This document shows, one piece after another, positions 6,410 to 17,282 of a stretch of 64,000 nucleotides of DNA. Under the pieces are notes generated by a model. It had not been told where the DNA came from. It did no database searches and saw nothing but the letters and a program-made list of their open reading frames with translations. This stretch comes from Propionivibrio hellwigii (GTDB lineage: Bacteria > Pseudomonadota > Gammaproteobacteria > Burkholderiales > Rhodocyclaceae), in contig NZ_JBEUWX010000002.1 in the NCBI RefSeq assembly GCF_041770905.1, forward strand, positions 1,240,001 through 1,304,000, in the 5' to 3' direction. Within the stretch, counting starts at the first letter, position 1. Each line of letters starts with the position of its first letter. Both the position numbers and the translations under genes were made by a program.

Positions 6410-7558
6410 TCAATAATCGACCGGCAGCGGGTCGAGGCTGCGCCAGAGATACCAGGTCGCCACCGAGCGCCACGGCCGCCAGCGTTCGCTCAGGCAGGTC
6501 AGCTGTTTGCGCGTGAGCCGTTCGCCGCCGCCGTAATGCTGGGCAGCCGCTTTTTGCAGGCCGATGTCGTCCAGCGGAAAGACGTCCGGACGCATCTGGT
6601 TGAAGATCAGGAACATTTCCGCCGTCCAGACGCCAATGCCGCGCACCGAAGTCAGCTCGGCGATGATGTCGGCGTCCGTCATCGCCTGCCAGTCATGCGC
6701 ATGAATGCTGCCTTCGCTGAAATGGCGCGCCAGATCGGTCAGATATTCCTGCTTGCGCGCGGACAGCCCGCAGGCGCGCAGCACCTCGGCTTCCGCTGCC
6801 AGCACCGCCGCCGGCGTTACCGCAGGCAGCGCGGCGGCAAAGCGCCGCCAAACGCTGTCGGCGGCCTTGGTCGAAATCTGCTGGCCGACGATGGAACGCG
6901 CCAGCGTGCCGAAAGGATCGCCGCGCGAGATCAGCGAATCGATCGGGTGCTGGCGGATAATCGCCGCCATGACCGGATCGGCGGCGGACAGCGCCTGACA
7001 GGCCTCGCGCCAGTAGGCCGGCGCGGTGCCTTGTTCGCCCGCGCGCCCAGACCGATCACGGCGGAGGCGATGATGCGCCGTGCCGCCGTCCGGCAGACGC
7101 TTGAGATGGCTGCCGCAGCCCGCCCGGCAATCGCTCGCGCCAAACCCCGGCACGACGATCTCACCCGCCTGCTGCCGGTTGACCACACACTCCGGCGCCG
7201 ACAGGCGATGCACCTTGCAGATCGCCACGCCCGGCGCGGCGAGCAGATAATCAATGTGCCAGTGAAATTTCTTCGCCCGCGCAAGATGGCGGGCGATGCG
7301 CGCCTCCAGATTGCGCCTTGCGCTGCCGGTATACACGTAATCGCCGGCCGGAAAATCGAACGTGCCCAGCCGGCCGACGGCAACGCGCACCGGCGCGTCG
7401 ATGTGGATCGCCAGCTGGTAAGTCCGATAGGGGGCGTCCGTCATGGGCGCGGCAATGGACGCTGCAATCGACGCGGGAATGGACGCTCGAACGGACACGG
7501 GCTTGGGCGCGCCGGCTTCGGATTCAGCCGGCGCAGAACGGGTTGTAGCGTCGCTCAT
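6410..7558 (-). CDS. DUF123 (GIY-YIG-like) domain fused to DNA-3-methyladenine glycosylase II
   Basis: 382 aa from the ATG at 7558; an ATG at 7444 (MTDAPYRT) is an equally possible start. The N-terminal third is a DUF123 domain ('PAGDYVYTGSARRNLEARI', 'HWHIDYLL', 'GASDCRAGCGSHL'). After a short arginine-rich stretch follows a complete AlkA-type HhH-GPD glycosylase: 'SIVGQQIS', the helix-hairpin-helix 'SVRGIGVWTAEMFLIF' and catalytic aspartate in 'PLDDIGLQKA'. AlkA removes 3-alkylated purines from DNA. No start codon lies at the usual beginning of AlkA (APAYWREA), so the two parts are read as one polypeptide. Overlaps the end of the upstream hydrolase gene. A frame shift at the junction cannot be excluded by eye. 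Confidence 0.82.
   Translation of the reverse strand: MSDATTRSAPAESEAGAPKPVSVRASIPASIAASIAAPMTDAPYRTYQLAIHIDAPVRVAVGRLGTFDFPAGDYVYTGSARRNLEARIARHLARAKKFHWHIDYLLAAPGVAICKVHRLSAPECVVNRQQAGEIVVPGFGASDCRAGCGSHLKRLPDGGTAHHRLRRDRSGRAGEQGTAPAYWREACQALSAADPVMAAIIRQHPIDSLISRGDPFGTLARSIVGQQISTKAADSVWRRFAAALPAVTPAAVLAAEAEVLRACGLSARKQEYLTDLARHFSEGSIHAHDWQAMTDADIIAELTSVRGIGVWTAEMFLIFNQMRPDVFPLDDIGLQKAAAQHYGGGERLTRKQLTCLSERWRPWRSVATWYLWRSLDPLPVDY
7452..7499. repeat. 12-bp degenerate tandem repeat at the 5' end of the alkA fusion
   Basis: Four units: GCAATGGACGCT, GCAATCGACGCG, GGAATGGACGCT, CGAACGGACACG. If translated from 7558 they give the low-complexity tract SVRASIPASIAASIAA between the start and DUF123. 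Confidence 0.8.
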
Positions 7559-8162
7559 GACCAATCGTCGACATCGGCCCGTGGCCGGAAATGAAGGCGA
7601 CATCGTTGCCCAGCGGCCAGAGCTTGAGGTGAATGGACGCGATCAAGGTGTCGAAATCGCCGCGCGGAAAATCCGTTCGCCCGATCGACCCCTGAAAGAG
7701 CACATCGCCGGAAAGCAGTATGCGGCCCGGCTCATCGAAAAAGACGACATGGCCGGGCGTATGGCCGGGGCAGTGAAACACCTTCAGCGTGGCGTTGCCC
7801 ACCGTCACGGTGTCGCCGTCCTCCAGCCAGCGATCCGGCGTCACCGCCCGCACGCCGCTAAAACCGTAGGCGCGCGCCTGCGCCGGCAGCCCGTCAAGCA
7901 GAAAAGCGTCCTCGCGTTGCGGCCCTTCGATCGGCACGCCGAGCCGTTCAGCCAGCTCCGCCGCGCCGCCGGCATGGTCGATATGCCCGTGCGTCAGCAG
8001 GATTTTTTCCGGCGTCACGCCCAGCTGCTCAATGGCCGCGACGATGCGCGGAACTTCGCCGCCCGGATCGACGATGGCCGCCTTGCGGGTTTCTTCGCAC
8101 CAGAGAATGGTGCAGTTCTGCTCAAGCGGCGTCACGGGAACGATCTGATATTTGATTGACAT
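7524..8162 (-). CDS. MBL-fold metallohydrolase (YcbL / glyoxalase II-like)
   Basis: 212 aa, the usual size for the stand-alone YcbL-type branch. The metal-binding motif THGHIDHAGG, the later 'CPGHTPGHV' histidine, the bridging aspartate in 'LLSGDVLF' and the final histidine in 'ISGHGP' are all present, so an active dinuclear metal site is expected. Family members hydrolyse thioesters such as S-lactoylglutathione or have unknown substrates. Cytoplasmic; no signal peptide. First gene of a run (hydrolase, alkA fusion, tilS) on the minus strand with overlapping or closely spaced genes. Confidence 0.85.
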   Translation of the reverse strand: MSIKYQIVPVTPLEQNCTILWCEETRKAAIVDPGGEVPRIVAAIEQLGVTPEKILLTHGHIDHAGGAAELAERLGVPIEGPQREDAFLLDGLPAQARAYGFSGVRAVTPDRWLEDGDTVTVGNATLKVFHCPGHTPGHVVFFDEPGRILLSGDVLFQGSIGRTDFPRGDFDTLIASIHLKLWPLGNDVAFISGHGPMSTIGHERRYNPFCAG

Positions 8163-8357
8163 GGCATCTCACGATGAAAGTGGATTGAAAGACGATAGAC
8201 GGCTATCCGGACAATCTTGGACAATCTTCACAAGCTTTGCAAAACGACCTCGGCAACATCCTCTGCGGCGCATTTCTGCCATTCCTGCCACTCCTACGCT
8301 GGGCGCTGCCGCACCACCGCGCCTTGAACGGCGCCTGCGTCCGGCCGGATTGCCCAA

Positions 8358-8393
8358 GCTGCGATTCAGGCCGCTATTCAAGCCGCGATTCAC
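8358..8393. repeat. 12-bp tandem repeat in the yejF-hydrolase gap
   Basis: Three units: GCTGCGATTCAG, GCCGCTATTCAA, GCCGCGATTCAC. It lies in the 270-bp gap 8163-8433, which otherwise holds no recognisable gene. Confidence 0.8.
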
Positions 8394-8433
8394 GGGCGTC
8401 TATTGTACCCGTACCGGCCTCCCCGCCCGCCCT

Positions 8434-10500
<2,067 letters not shown>

Positions 10501-10776
10501 GATCAACGGGCCGCACGATCGCCGCGCATCCGGCGGGTAAAGCCGGACACAGCCGGCGTCCATTGGCGGACGCACGCTGGCGCCCAGGCGGGCAGTCTGG
10601 CGCCGGCGCCAGCCAGCGCCGCCAGGGGGCCGCGCCCGGCGGCCCGCTTTTTGTGCAGGGCACGCGCTACGGACGGTTCAATCTGGATCCAGCGTGTCAT
10701 CGTTACACTCATTTTTATGACTTCCGCACTTTCGGTCATTCGCTTCGCCTCGGTCAGTAATCGCGTCCAGCGCGGG

Positions 10777-12207
10777 TTATCCCAGCCGGGGGTCAAAGGC
10801 GTCACGCACGGCGTCGGCCAGCAGATTGGCGGACAGCACCAGCGCAAACATGGCGGTAAACGCGGCGGCCAGCGACCACCACACCATCGGTTCGCGCGCC
10901 AGCTCCATGCGCGCGTTGTTGATCATCATGCCGAAGCTGATCGTCGCCGGATCGACGCCGATGCCGACGTAGGACAGCACCGCCTCGGCCAGCACCAGCC
11001 CGGAAAAATCCATCACCAGCGTGATGATGACGATATGCATCAGGTTGGGCAGGATATGGCGCAGGAGGATGCGCCCGTCGGTTACGCCGAACGCCTGCGC
11101 CGCCTGCACGTATTCCTGTTCGCGCAGCTTGAGCGTTTCGCCGCGCAGCAGCCGCGCCAGACTCGTCCAGCTCGTCAGCCCGAGAATGAAGCAGAGCGCC
11201 AGCAGGCGCAGATCAGCGCGCTCGGCGGCGGTAGCGAACCATTGCGGATGCGTGTCGATCAGCACCTGCATCATCAGTACGGCCGCCGCAATCAGCAACA
11301 CCCCGGGAATCGACGAAAGCGTCGTATAGACATACTGCACGAAATCATCGACCCAGCCGCGGAAATAGCCGGCAAGCGTGCCGAACGCAACGCCGACGGG
11401 AATCGTCACCAGCGTCGTCACCAGCCCGATGACCAGCGCCGTGCGCACGCTCTTGAGCACTTGGTAGAAGACATCCTGCCCGACCTTGTCGGTGCCGAAA
11501 ACGTGATAATCGACGCACAGCGCCAGCACCGGCAGACCGATCAGCAACAAAACGCCCAGGCTCATCAGTACGGCGTTCCAGGCAAAAGCCGTTTCACCGC
11601 GCCAGAGCGCGCGCCAAACAGCGCCCAGCGGCTTGCCCTGCCGCCGCGCCAGAAAAAACGCAACGCCCAGAGCCAGCAGGCCGGTCAGCCCTGCCGCAAG
11701 CGCGGCTGCGGCCAGCATACGCCGCCGGACATCGGCATTGCGCCGGTTCTCCGCATCCCCCAGATGCGCGCCGCCATAGCGCAGGCGTGGGAATTCGCGC
11801 ACCGTGTGCACGCGGCCATCCTCACCGCGCATTTCCAGCGATTCCTTGGCATAGGCGCGTGTCGCCAGGGGCGCGGAATAGGTTTTCTCGTGACGTTCGC
11901 GCAGCGGCGAAGCCAGCGCATCGAGCAGGGAGCGCACCTCGACGGCGTAAACCGGCGGCGCATCGGCATGATCGCCGGGCAGGCGCGGCCGGTAATGCAG
12001 CGAATCGATCAGGCCGATCAGGACGAACACGGTGAGCACGGTCACCGCCGTCATGCCCGGCCGGCTGCGCCCGACACGCGCCCACGCCGCACGCGAGAGC
12101 GCATTACGCCGCGCCTGCCCGGCGCCCAGCGCGCTGACGCCGACGAGCAACCAGACGAGCACGTCGGACCAAAGCAGAACGGGCTGGAAGGATGCAAAGT
12201 CAGGCAT
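10777..12207 (-). CDS. yejE: Peptide ABC transporter permease (YejE-like)
   Basis: 476 aa from the ATG at 12207; a GTG immediately before it is also possible. N-terminal membrane segments, a long periplasmic-looking insert (about residues 70-165), then a C-terminal BPD_transp_1 permease domain with five to six helices and the EAA-loop 'YVQAAQAFGVTDGRILLRHI'. It pairs with YejB to form the channel. The stop codon of the upstream helix-hairpin-helix gene is embedded at the start (GTGATG), a coupling arrangement. The 276 bases between this gene and yejF hold no gene I can support. Confidence 0.88.
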   Translation of the reverse strand: MPDFASFQPVLLWSDVLVWLLVGVSALGAGQARRNALSRAAWARVGRSRPGMTAVTVLTVFVLIGLIDSLHYRPRLPGDHADAPPVYAVEVRSLLDALASPLRERHEKTYSAPLATRAYAKESLEMRGEDGRVHTVREFPRLRYGGAHLGDAENRRNADVRRRMLAAAALAAGLTGLLALGVAFFLARRQGKPLGAVWRALWRGETAFAWNAVLMSLGVLLLIGLPVLALCVDYHVFGTDKVGQDVFYQVLKSVRTALVIGLVTTLVTIPVGVAFGTLAGYFRGWVDDFVQYVYTTLSSIPGVLLIAAAVLMMQVLIDTHPQWFATAAERADLRLLALCFILGLTSWTSLARLLRGETLKLREQEYVQAAQAFGVTDGRILLRHILPNLMHIVIITLVMDFSGLVLAEAVLSYVGIGVDPATISFGMMINNARMELAREPMVWWSLAAAFTAMFALVLSANLLADAVRDAFDPRLG

Positions 12208-12497
12208 CACGCGGCTGTCTCATCCGATGGGCACGGTGCGCCGGTCCTTTGCGCCGCTTCCGCCGAGGCCGAACGCACCAGGTCGATGGCGGCCTGAATG
12301 GCGGCGCGCGCCTGCGGGCTGTTCTTCCAGCAGGTCGATCCGGTCAAACGGGCGGCGTGCGCCACGATGCTTTCCACATCGGCAGTGGAGAGCTGCGCCA
12401 GCGATTCGATCCCCATCGCTTCCAGGCGGGCAAGAACGGTAGGGCCAACGCCTTTCAGCGCCAGTAGGGCATTGCGTTCTTCCGTCGAAAAAGACAT
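12207..12497 (-). CDS. Small helix-hairpin-helix protein
   Basis: 96 aa. Residues about 10-60 form a HhH unit ('ALKGVGPTVLARLEAMGIES', then 'LAQLSTADVESIVAHAA') followed by a conserved-looking 'GSTCWKNSPQARAAI'. It resembles small HhH proteins related to the Cdd1/pathogenicity-locus family, thought to bind nucleic acid but without an assigned role. A strong AGGAGG lies eight bases before the ATG. It sits between yejB and yejE and overlaps the yejE start by one base, so it is almost certainly co-transcribed with the transporter although no functional link is evident. Confidence 0.75.
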   Translation of the reverse strand: MSFSTEERNALLALKGVGPTVLARLEAMGIESLAQLSTADVESIVAHAARLTGSTCWKNSPQARAAIQAAIDLVRSASAEAAQRTGAPCPSDETAA

Positions 12498-12515
12498 GGC
12501 CTTATCCTCCTGCGT

Positions 12516-13493
12516 TCATTCAAAACGGATGCGTGGATCGACCAGCGTATAGGCGATATCGGTCAGCATTAGGCCGACGATGTACAACACCGAACCGATG
12601 AAGACCATGGCGCGAACGACGGAGAAATCCTGCGCGTTGATGGCATCGATGGTGTAGCTGCCCAGACCGGGAATGCCGAAAAAGGATTCGATCAGTAGCG
12701 ACCCCATGAACAGCTGCGGAATGACCACAACCACCCCGGTCAGAATCGGAATAAGCGCGTTTCTTAACACATGCCGGAACATGACGAGCCGCTCCGACAA
12801 ACCTTTGGCGCGCGCCGTGCGCACATAATCCTTGCCGATCTCTTCGAGGAAAATCGTCCTGTACCAGCGCGTCGAGGCGCCGATGCCGGAGATCACGCCG
12901 ATGACGACCGGCAGGATGAGAAACTTCCACGCATCGATGCCCGGCGCGTAGCCGGAAATCGGCGCCAGCCGCCACAGCTTGCTGATGAGATACTGGCCGC
13001 CGACGATGTAGAACAAGCCGGAAACCGACATCATCGCCACACACAGCACAACGCCCCAGAAATCGAACGGCGTGGCGCGGAAGAAGGCGAGCAACAGCGC
13101 CAGACAGACGGTGACGACCAGCCCCAGAACAAAGGTCGGTGCGGCAACGGCCAATGACGGCCCCATGCGCGCGGCGATTTCGCCGGCAATGTCGCGGCCA
13201 TCCTCGGCGCGCCCGAAGTCGCCGACGAACAGGCGCGCCGACTTGGTGAAAAAAATGGTGTCGCTCAGTTTGCCGCTGCCCCCGGCCTGGGCGTTGAAGA
13301 AAAGCGGCTTGTCGTAACCATGCTCGGCCTTCCATTTCTCGATCGCCTCCGGCATGACCCGCTTGACGCCCAGCTGCATGCGCGCCATGTCATCCGGCGT
13401 ATTGACGATGAAAAAGAGCGCAAAGGTGATGAGATTGACGCCAATCAGGATCGGAATGGCGTAGAGCAGACGGCGGATGAGATAGGCGAGCAT
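12516..13493 (-). CDS. yejB: Peptide ABC transporter permease (YejB-like)
   Basis: 325 aa, close to the usual DppB/YejB length. Begins MLAYLIRRLLYAIPILIGVN, the standard first helix of this permease type, has a periplasmic loop with 'EHGYDKPLF' and a BPD_transp_1 domain with the coupling loop 'YVRTARAKGLSERLVMFRHV'. Partner of YejE in the inner membrane. Separated by 18 bases from the downstream HhH gene and by 56 bases from argC upstream. Confidence 0.9.
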   Translation of the reverse strand: MLAYLIRRLLYAIPILIGVNLITFALFFIVNTPDDMARMQLGVKRVMPEAIEKWKAEHGYDKPLFFNAQAGGSGKLSDTIFFTKSARLFVGDFGRAEDGRDIAGEIAARMGPSLAVAAPTFVLGLVVTVCLALLLAFFRATPFDFWGVVLCVAMMSVSGLFYIVGGQYLISKLWRLAPISGYAPGIDAWKFLILPVVIGVISGIGASTRWYRTIFLEEIGKDYVRTARAKGLSERLVMFRHVLRNALIPILTGVVVVIPQLFMGSLLIESFFGIPGLGSYTIDAINAQDFSVVRAMVFIGSVLYIVGLMLTDIAYTLVDPRIRFE

Positions 13494-13549
13494 GGCGGCG
13501 TTTCAGGTCAATCGCACCACGGCTTGCCGCGCGATGGCGCGATTCGCAT

Positions 13550-14488
13550 TCAAACCAGCCCTTTCGTCTCGTCGATGCCAAGATGGATATTCATCGACTG
13601 GACGGCGGCGCCGGATGCGCCCTTGCCCAGGTTGTCGAGCCGGCTGACGACGAGCATGCGCTCCTCATTGCCAAATACAAAGAGGTCGACGCGATTGCTG
13701 TCGTTGCTGGCCTCGACGTTGAAGAAGCCGCCGTCCGTCGCCGCTTCCAGATCGCAGGGATGGACGCGGATGAAGGCTTCGCCGGCGTAATAGTCAGCGA
13801 GGATTTTCTGCACCTCCGCCGGTGTAGCCTTGCGGGCGAACTGGCCGGGATGCAGATAGGCAGTAACGGCCAGCCCCTTGTAAAAAGGGCCGACGATCGG
13901 CACGAAGATCGGCGCGATGTCCAGCCCAGTATGGGCGCGCATTTCGGGCAGGTGCTTGTGCGTCAGGGCCAGCGCATAGGGGCGCGGCGCGTCGATGCGC
14001 TGCGCATTACGGTAGGACTCGATCATCTTTTTGCCGCCGCCCGAATAGCCGGTGATCGAATGCGCCGCAACCTGCGTTCCGGCCGGCAGCAGGCCGCTTG
14101 CAACCAGCGGCCTGAGCGCCAAAATGAAGGCGGTGGCATGGCAACCGGGATTGGCAATGCGCTTGCTGGTGCGAATCCGCTCGCGCTGCTGGCGCTCGAG
14201 TTCCGGCAGGCCGTAGACCCAGCCCGGATGGACGCGATGCGCCGTTGAGGCGTCGATGATGCAGGTGGCCGGATTGTCGGCCAGCGCCACCGCTTCCCGC
14301 GCCGCATCGTCGGGCAGGCAGAGGAAGGTGATGTCGGAGGCGTTGATCAACCGCTTGCGCTCGGCCGGGTCCTTGCGTTTGTCCGCGTCGATGCGCAGCA
14401 CCTCGACATCGTCGCGCTGCGCGAGGTATTCGTTGATCTGTAGGCCGGTGGTGCCTTCCTGTCCATCGACAAAGATTTTGTAGCTCAT
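13550..14488 (-). CDS. argC: N-acetyl-gamma-glutamyl-phosphate reductase, short (type 2) form
   Basis: 312 aa from the ATG at 14488 (MSYKIFVDG). ArgC reduces N-acetylglutamyl phosphate with NADPH to the semialdehyde in arginine synthesis. The nucleotide-binding 'VDGQEGTTGLQINEYL', the catalytic cysteine in 'IANPGCHATAFI' and the histidine in 'HKHLPEM' are visible. The length near 310 aa and the 'DGQEGTTG' start mark the type 2 branch rather than the ~345 aa type 1. It is placed inside the yej transporter cluster, between yejA and yejB, which is unexpected for an arginine gene. Confidence 0.92.
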   Translation of the reverse strand: MSYKIFVDGQEGTTGLQINEYLAQRDDVEVLRIDADKRKDPAERKRLINASDITFLCLPDDAAREAVALADNPATCIIDASTAHRVHPGWVYGLPELERQQRERIRTSKRIANPGCHATAFILALRPLVASGLLPAGTQVAAHSITGYSGGGKKMIESYRNAQRIDAPRPYALALTHKHLPEMRAHTGLDIAPIFVPIVGPFYKGLAVTAYLHPGQFARKATPAEVQKILADYYAGEAFIRVHPCDLEAATDGGFFNVEASNDSNRVDLFVFGNEERMLVVSRLDNLGKGASGAAVQSMNIHLGIDETKGLV

Positions 14489-14705
14489 GGCAGCTCGCAA
14501 AGTCAGCAAAAGGTGAAAAAACGTGGATACCGCGCGTTCAGGCGCAACGGGCGCAGAAATAAGCGCAGAATCAGGCGGTACGTCTCGGCCATCGTGTCAT
14601 GGCTCCGGCAACCCGCTTTGGCGACATGCACGCGCGCTAGACGGTACGGCCAGGACGGGATGTTACGTTGCGCCTTGGCCGGCTGCAAATCCATGCCGCC
14701 GCCCA

Positions 14706-17024
14706 TCACCGCCTCAATGCGCTGCGCCGTTCGCGGCGGCGCCAGGCGAGCACCGCGGCGATCAGGGTCGCGACGGCGGCGATGGCGACCAACGCCAGCG
14801 GCCAGACGACAGGCGGATTCCATGCTTGGCGCAGGCGTTCGCGCGCGGCTGCGTCGATGCGCTGATACTTGAGGCCATTGTTGGCAACATCGTTCGGCTT
14901 GCGGTTGTACAGCCAGCTATGGCTAAGCGTGTAGCTCTTGGGATGGAAGCCGAAGATCCACGGCGCATCTTCCTGAAGGATGCGGTTCATGCGCCGGATG
15001 ATGGCCTGCCGCTGCGACGTATTGTCCATGTTTTTCATGGTCTCGAACAGGCGATCAAATTCGGCATTGACGTAATTGGCCTTATTTTCTCCGCCGTGCG
15101 CGAGCATGCCTTCCTTGCTCGAAAAGAGGAAAAAGAAATTTTCCGGATCGGGGTAATCGGCATTCCAGCCGAAAAAGAAAATCTGCACCGCACCTTTGCG
15201 CAGCTTTTCCTGAAACCGGTTGAAATCGGTTGAACGGACGACAAGCTGGATGCCGATCTTGGCAAATTGCCGACGCAGCCAGTCGAGCTGTGATTTATCG
15301 CCCATGCCGGTGCCCGTGGTGTCGAGGTTGAGCACCAGCGGCTCGCCGGTGTTGGCATCGCGCCCGTTCGGCCAGCCGGCTTCGGCCAGCAGCGCCTTCG
15401 CCGCGGCGATGGGTTTACGCCGCGCACGGCCGCCATCCCCATCTTCCGCAGCATGGGAATGCGCCCTCTCCCAGTCATAGACCACGGGATTGATGCCGGC
15501 TTCGCCGCTTTCATGGCCGAAAATGCCCGGCGGCAGCGGATTCATGGCGGCGATGCCGCGCCCGTTAAGGAAGATCGAGATGAACTCTTCCTGGTCAATG
15601 GCAATCGACAGCGCCTGACGCAGTTTGCGCGCGCGCATCTCGCCGACGCCGTCCTTTCCGCCCACGACGGGGTCGTGCATGTTGAATCCCATATAGAAGA
15701 TTGCGGCGCGCACGCTGGTCAGCAGGCGGATGCCGCGTTCGCGCATTTCATCGGAGAGCTGCACGTCGCCGCCGACGTTAAGCCGCACGGCCTGGTCGAA
15801 GCTATCGGACGAAATGCCAGAAGCGTCGTAATAGCCTTGCAGGAACTTGTTCCAGTACGGGATGCTTTCCTTTTCGCGCGAAAAGACAGCCTGGTCGACC
15901 AGCGGCAGCACCTTACCACAGTCGGCCAGCAGGCCGGCGGCTCGGTCGTCCTGCCCGCCCTTGCCCTTCCCTTTGCCCTCCTCGCCCTCACACGGATACG
16001 TTTCGCCATGAAAATTCGGATTGCGCGACAGAACCATGCGGCTGTTCGGGTTATTTTCAGTCAGCATGAAGGGGCCAGTACCGACGGGATACCAGTCGAG
16101 TGTCAGGTTTTTCTCAGCCATGCCAGGCTGGCTGTAGAAGCGGTCGGCCTCGCGCGGGATGGGCGCAAAAAACGGCATCGCCAGCCAGTAGAGAAACTGC
16201 GGGTATTTGCCGATCAGACGCACCCGGTAAGTATAGCGGTCGATGCGCGTGACGCCGCTGAGGGGAAAACGGTCGAGGTCAAGCCAGGTGTCGGGACGCG
16301 CGGGCTGCGCGGACTGTGCTGTCTGCAACGCCGCCCCCAGTTCTTTCAGGCCGACGATGTGGCCGGCCATCAGCCCGAAAACCGGCGAGTTCAGACGCGG
16401 ATGCGCCAACCGTTTGATCTGGTAGATGTAATCGTCGGCGATCAGCTCGCGCGTTCCGGTGTGTGTCAAGTCGGCCAGCGTGCGGATCGATCTTAGGCGT
16501 GCCGCATCAAGATTGGCATAAACCGGCACACCCGCAGCATCGACGGCAAAAGCCGGGTGCGGCTGGTAAAGGATGCCTGGCTTGATGCGGATTTCGTATT
16601 CGCTGAAAGCGATGCGTGCCGCCGGCGCATCGGGTGGCAGCGGTTCGCCCGAGGCGTCGAGATAACGCACTTCGGGCACGGCTTCGGCGGTTGCCGGGAT
16701 CAGCTCATATGGCCGTTTCAGATAATGGTATTGCAGCGGCGGCTCATAAATTTGCCCGGTAAAAACGCTTTCATCCTCGGTATAGGATTGCGCCGGATCG
16801 AGGTGTTTCGGCCGCTCGATAAATGCCGTGTAGAAGATGTTGCGGCCGCGCTCGACGGCAGGGTACGGATCGTTCCATTCATTGCCGCAGCCGGTGATTG
16901 CCAGCAAAACCGCCCCGGCGAGCAGATGCGCGGCACAGCGGATGCTGCACGGCAGCGCGCGCAACAAGCGCCGCATAGGGTCGGCAAGTACGGTGAAATC
17001 GGCGGGCAACGAAAAGCAGGACAT
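14706..17024 (-). CDS. yejA: Peptide-type ABC transporter substrate-binding lipoprotein with C-terminal anchor (YejA-like)
   Basis: 772 aa from 17024; the ATG at 16976 (MRRLLRAL) is an alternative that gives a tidier signal peptide. A lipobox-like LLAITGCGN places a lipidated cysteine near residue 46. The body is an SBP_bac_5 domain ('YPVGTGPFMLTENNPNSRMV', 'RQALSIAIDQEEFI', 'GWNADYPDPENFFFLF'). The C terminus adds a transmembrane helix (about residues 738-760) and a basic tail RRRERR, so the protein may be anchored at both ends. Two low-complexity inserts (EEGKGKGKGG; EDGDGGRARRK) are unusual. First gene of the yej cluster; 218 bases separate it from argC. Confidence 0.85.
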   Translation of the reverse strand: MSCFSLPADFTVLADPMRRLLRALPCSIRCAAHLLAGAVLLAITGCGNEWNDPYPAVERGRNIFYTAFIERPKHLDPAQSYTEDESVFTGQIYEPPLQYHYLKRPYELIPATAEAVPEVRYLDASGEPLPPDAPAARIAFSEYEIRIKPGILYQPHPAFAVDAAGVPVYANLDAARLRSIRTLADLTHTGTRELIADDYIYQIKRLAHPRLNSPVFGLMAGHIVGLKELGAALQTAQSAQPARPDTWLDLDRFPLSGVTRIDRYTYRVRLIGKYPQFLYWLAMPFFAPIPREADRFYSQPGMAEKNLTLDWYPVGTGPFMLTENNPNSRMVLSRNPNFHGETYPCEGEEGKGKGKGGQDDRAAGLLADCGKVLPLVDQAVFSREKESIPYWNKFLQGYYDASGISSDSFDQAVRLNVGGDVQLSDEMRERGIRLLTSVRAAIFYMGFNMHDPVVGGKDGVGEMRARKLRQALSIAIDQEEFISIFLNGRGIAAMNPLPPGIFGHESGEAGINPVVYDWERAHSHAAEDGDGGRARRKPIAAAKALLAEAGWPNGRDANTGEPLVLNLDTTGTGMGDKSQLDWLRRQFAKIGIQLVVRSTDFNRFQEKLRKGAVQIFFFGWNADYPDPENFFFLFSSKEGMLAHGGENKANYVNAEFDRLFETMKNMDNTSQRQAIIRRMNRILQEDAPWIFGFHPKSYTLSHSWLYNRKPNDVANNGLKYQRIDAAARERLRQAWNPPVVWPLALVAIAAVATLIAAVLAWRRRERRSALRR

Positions 17025-17120
17025 GGGCGGAGTTTAACCCGACCCGCGTTCTCACGCATTGCACCGCGCCGGCAAAAACGCGCCAGCGCAGGCAGTATCG
17101 GGACGGGTCGCGAAATCTTT

Positions 17121-17126
17121 TATAAT
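17121..17126 (+). promoter_or_regulatory. Possible -10 element for fabI
   Basis: A perfect TATAAT in the GC-rich gap between the divergent yejA and fabI genes. No good -35 is visible 17 bases upstream, so it is only suggestive. Confidence 0.3.
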
Positions 17127-17282
17127 TTCCCTGCTGAAAAACGTCCGGAAAGGCATAACAACAATCCGCCGCCGATCTGGCCGTGCGTGCGCCGTTGGCC
17201 GTTTTTTTGTTTCGTCCGGCACATTCGGTGTATTCGCCGCATTGGCGGTATCTGTTGCCACTCACACTGTACGGGAGCATTT

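Noticed and set aside
6023..7594. 523-codon plus-strand open frame opposite tilS and the alkA fusion
   Set aside because: Spans two genes on the other strand, arginine/histidine-rich with no domain pattern.
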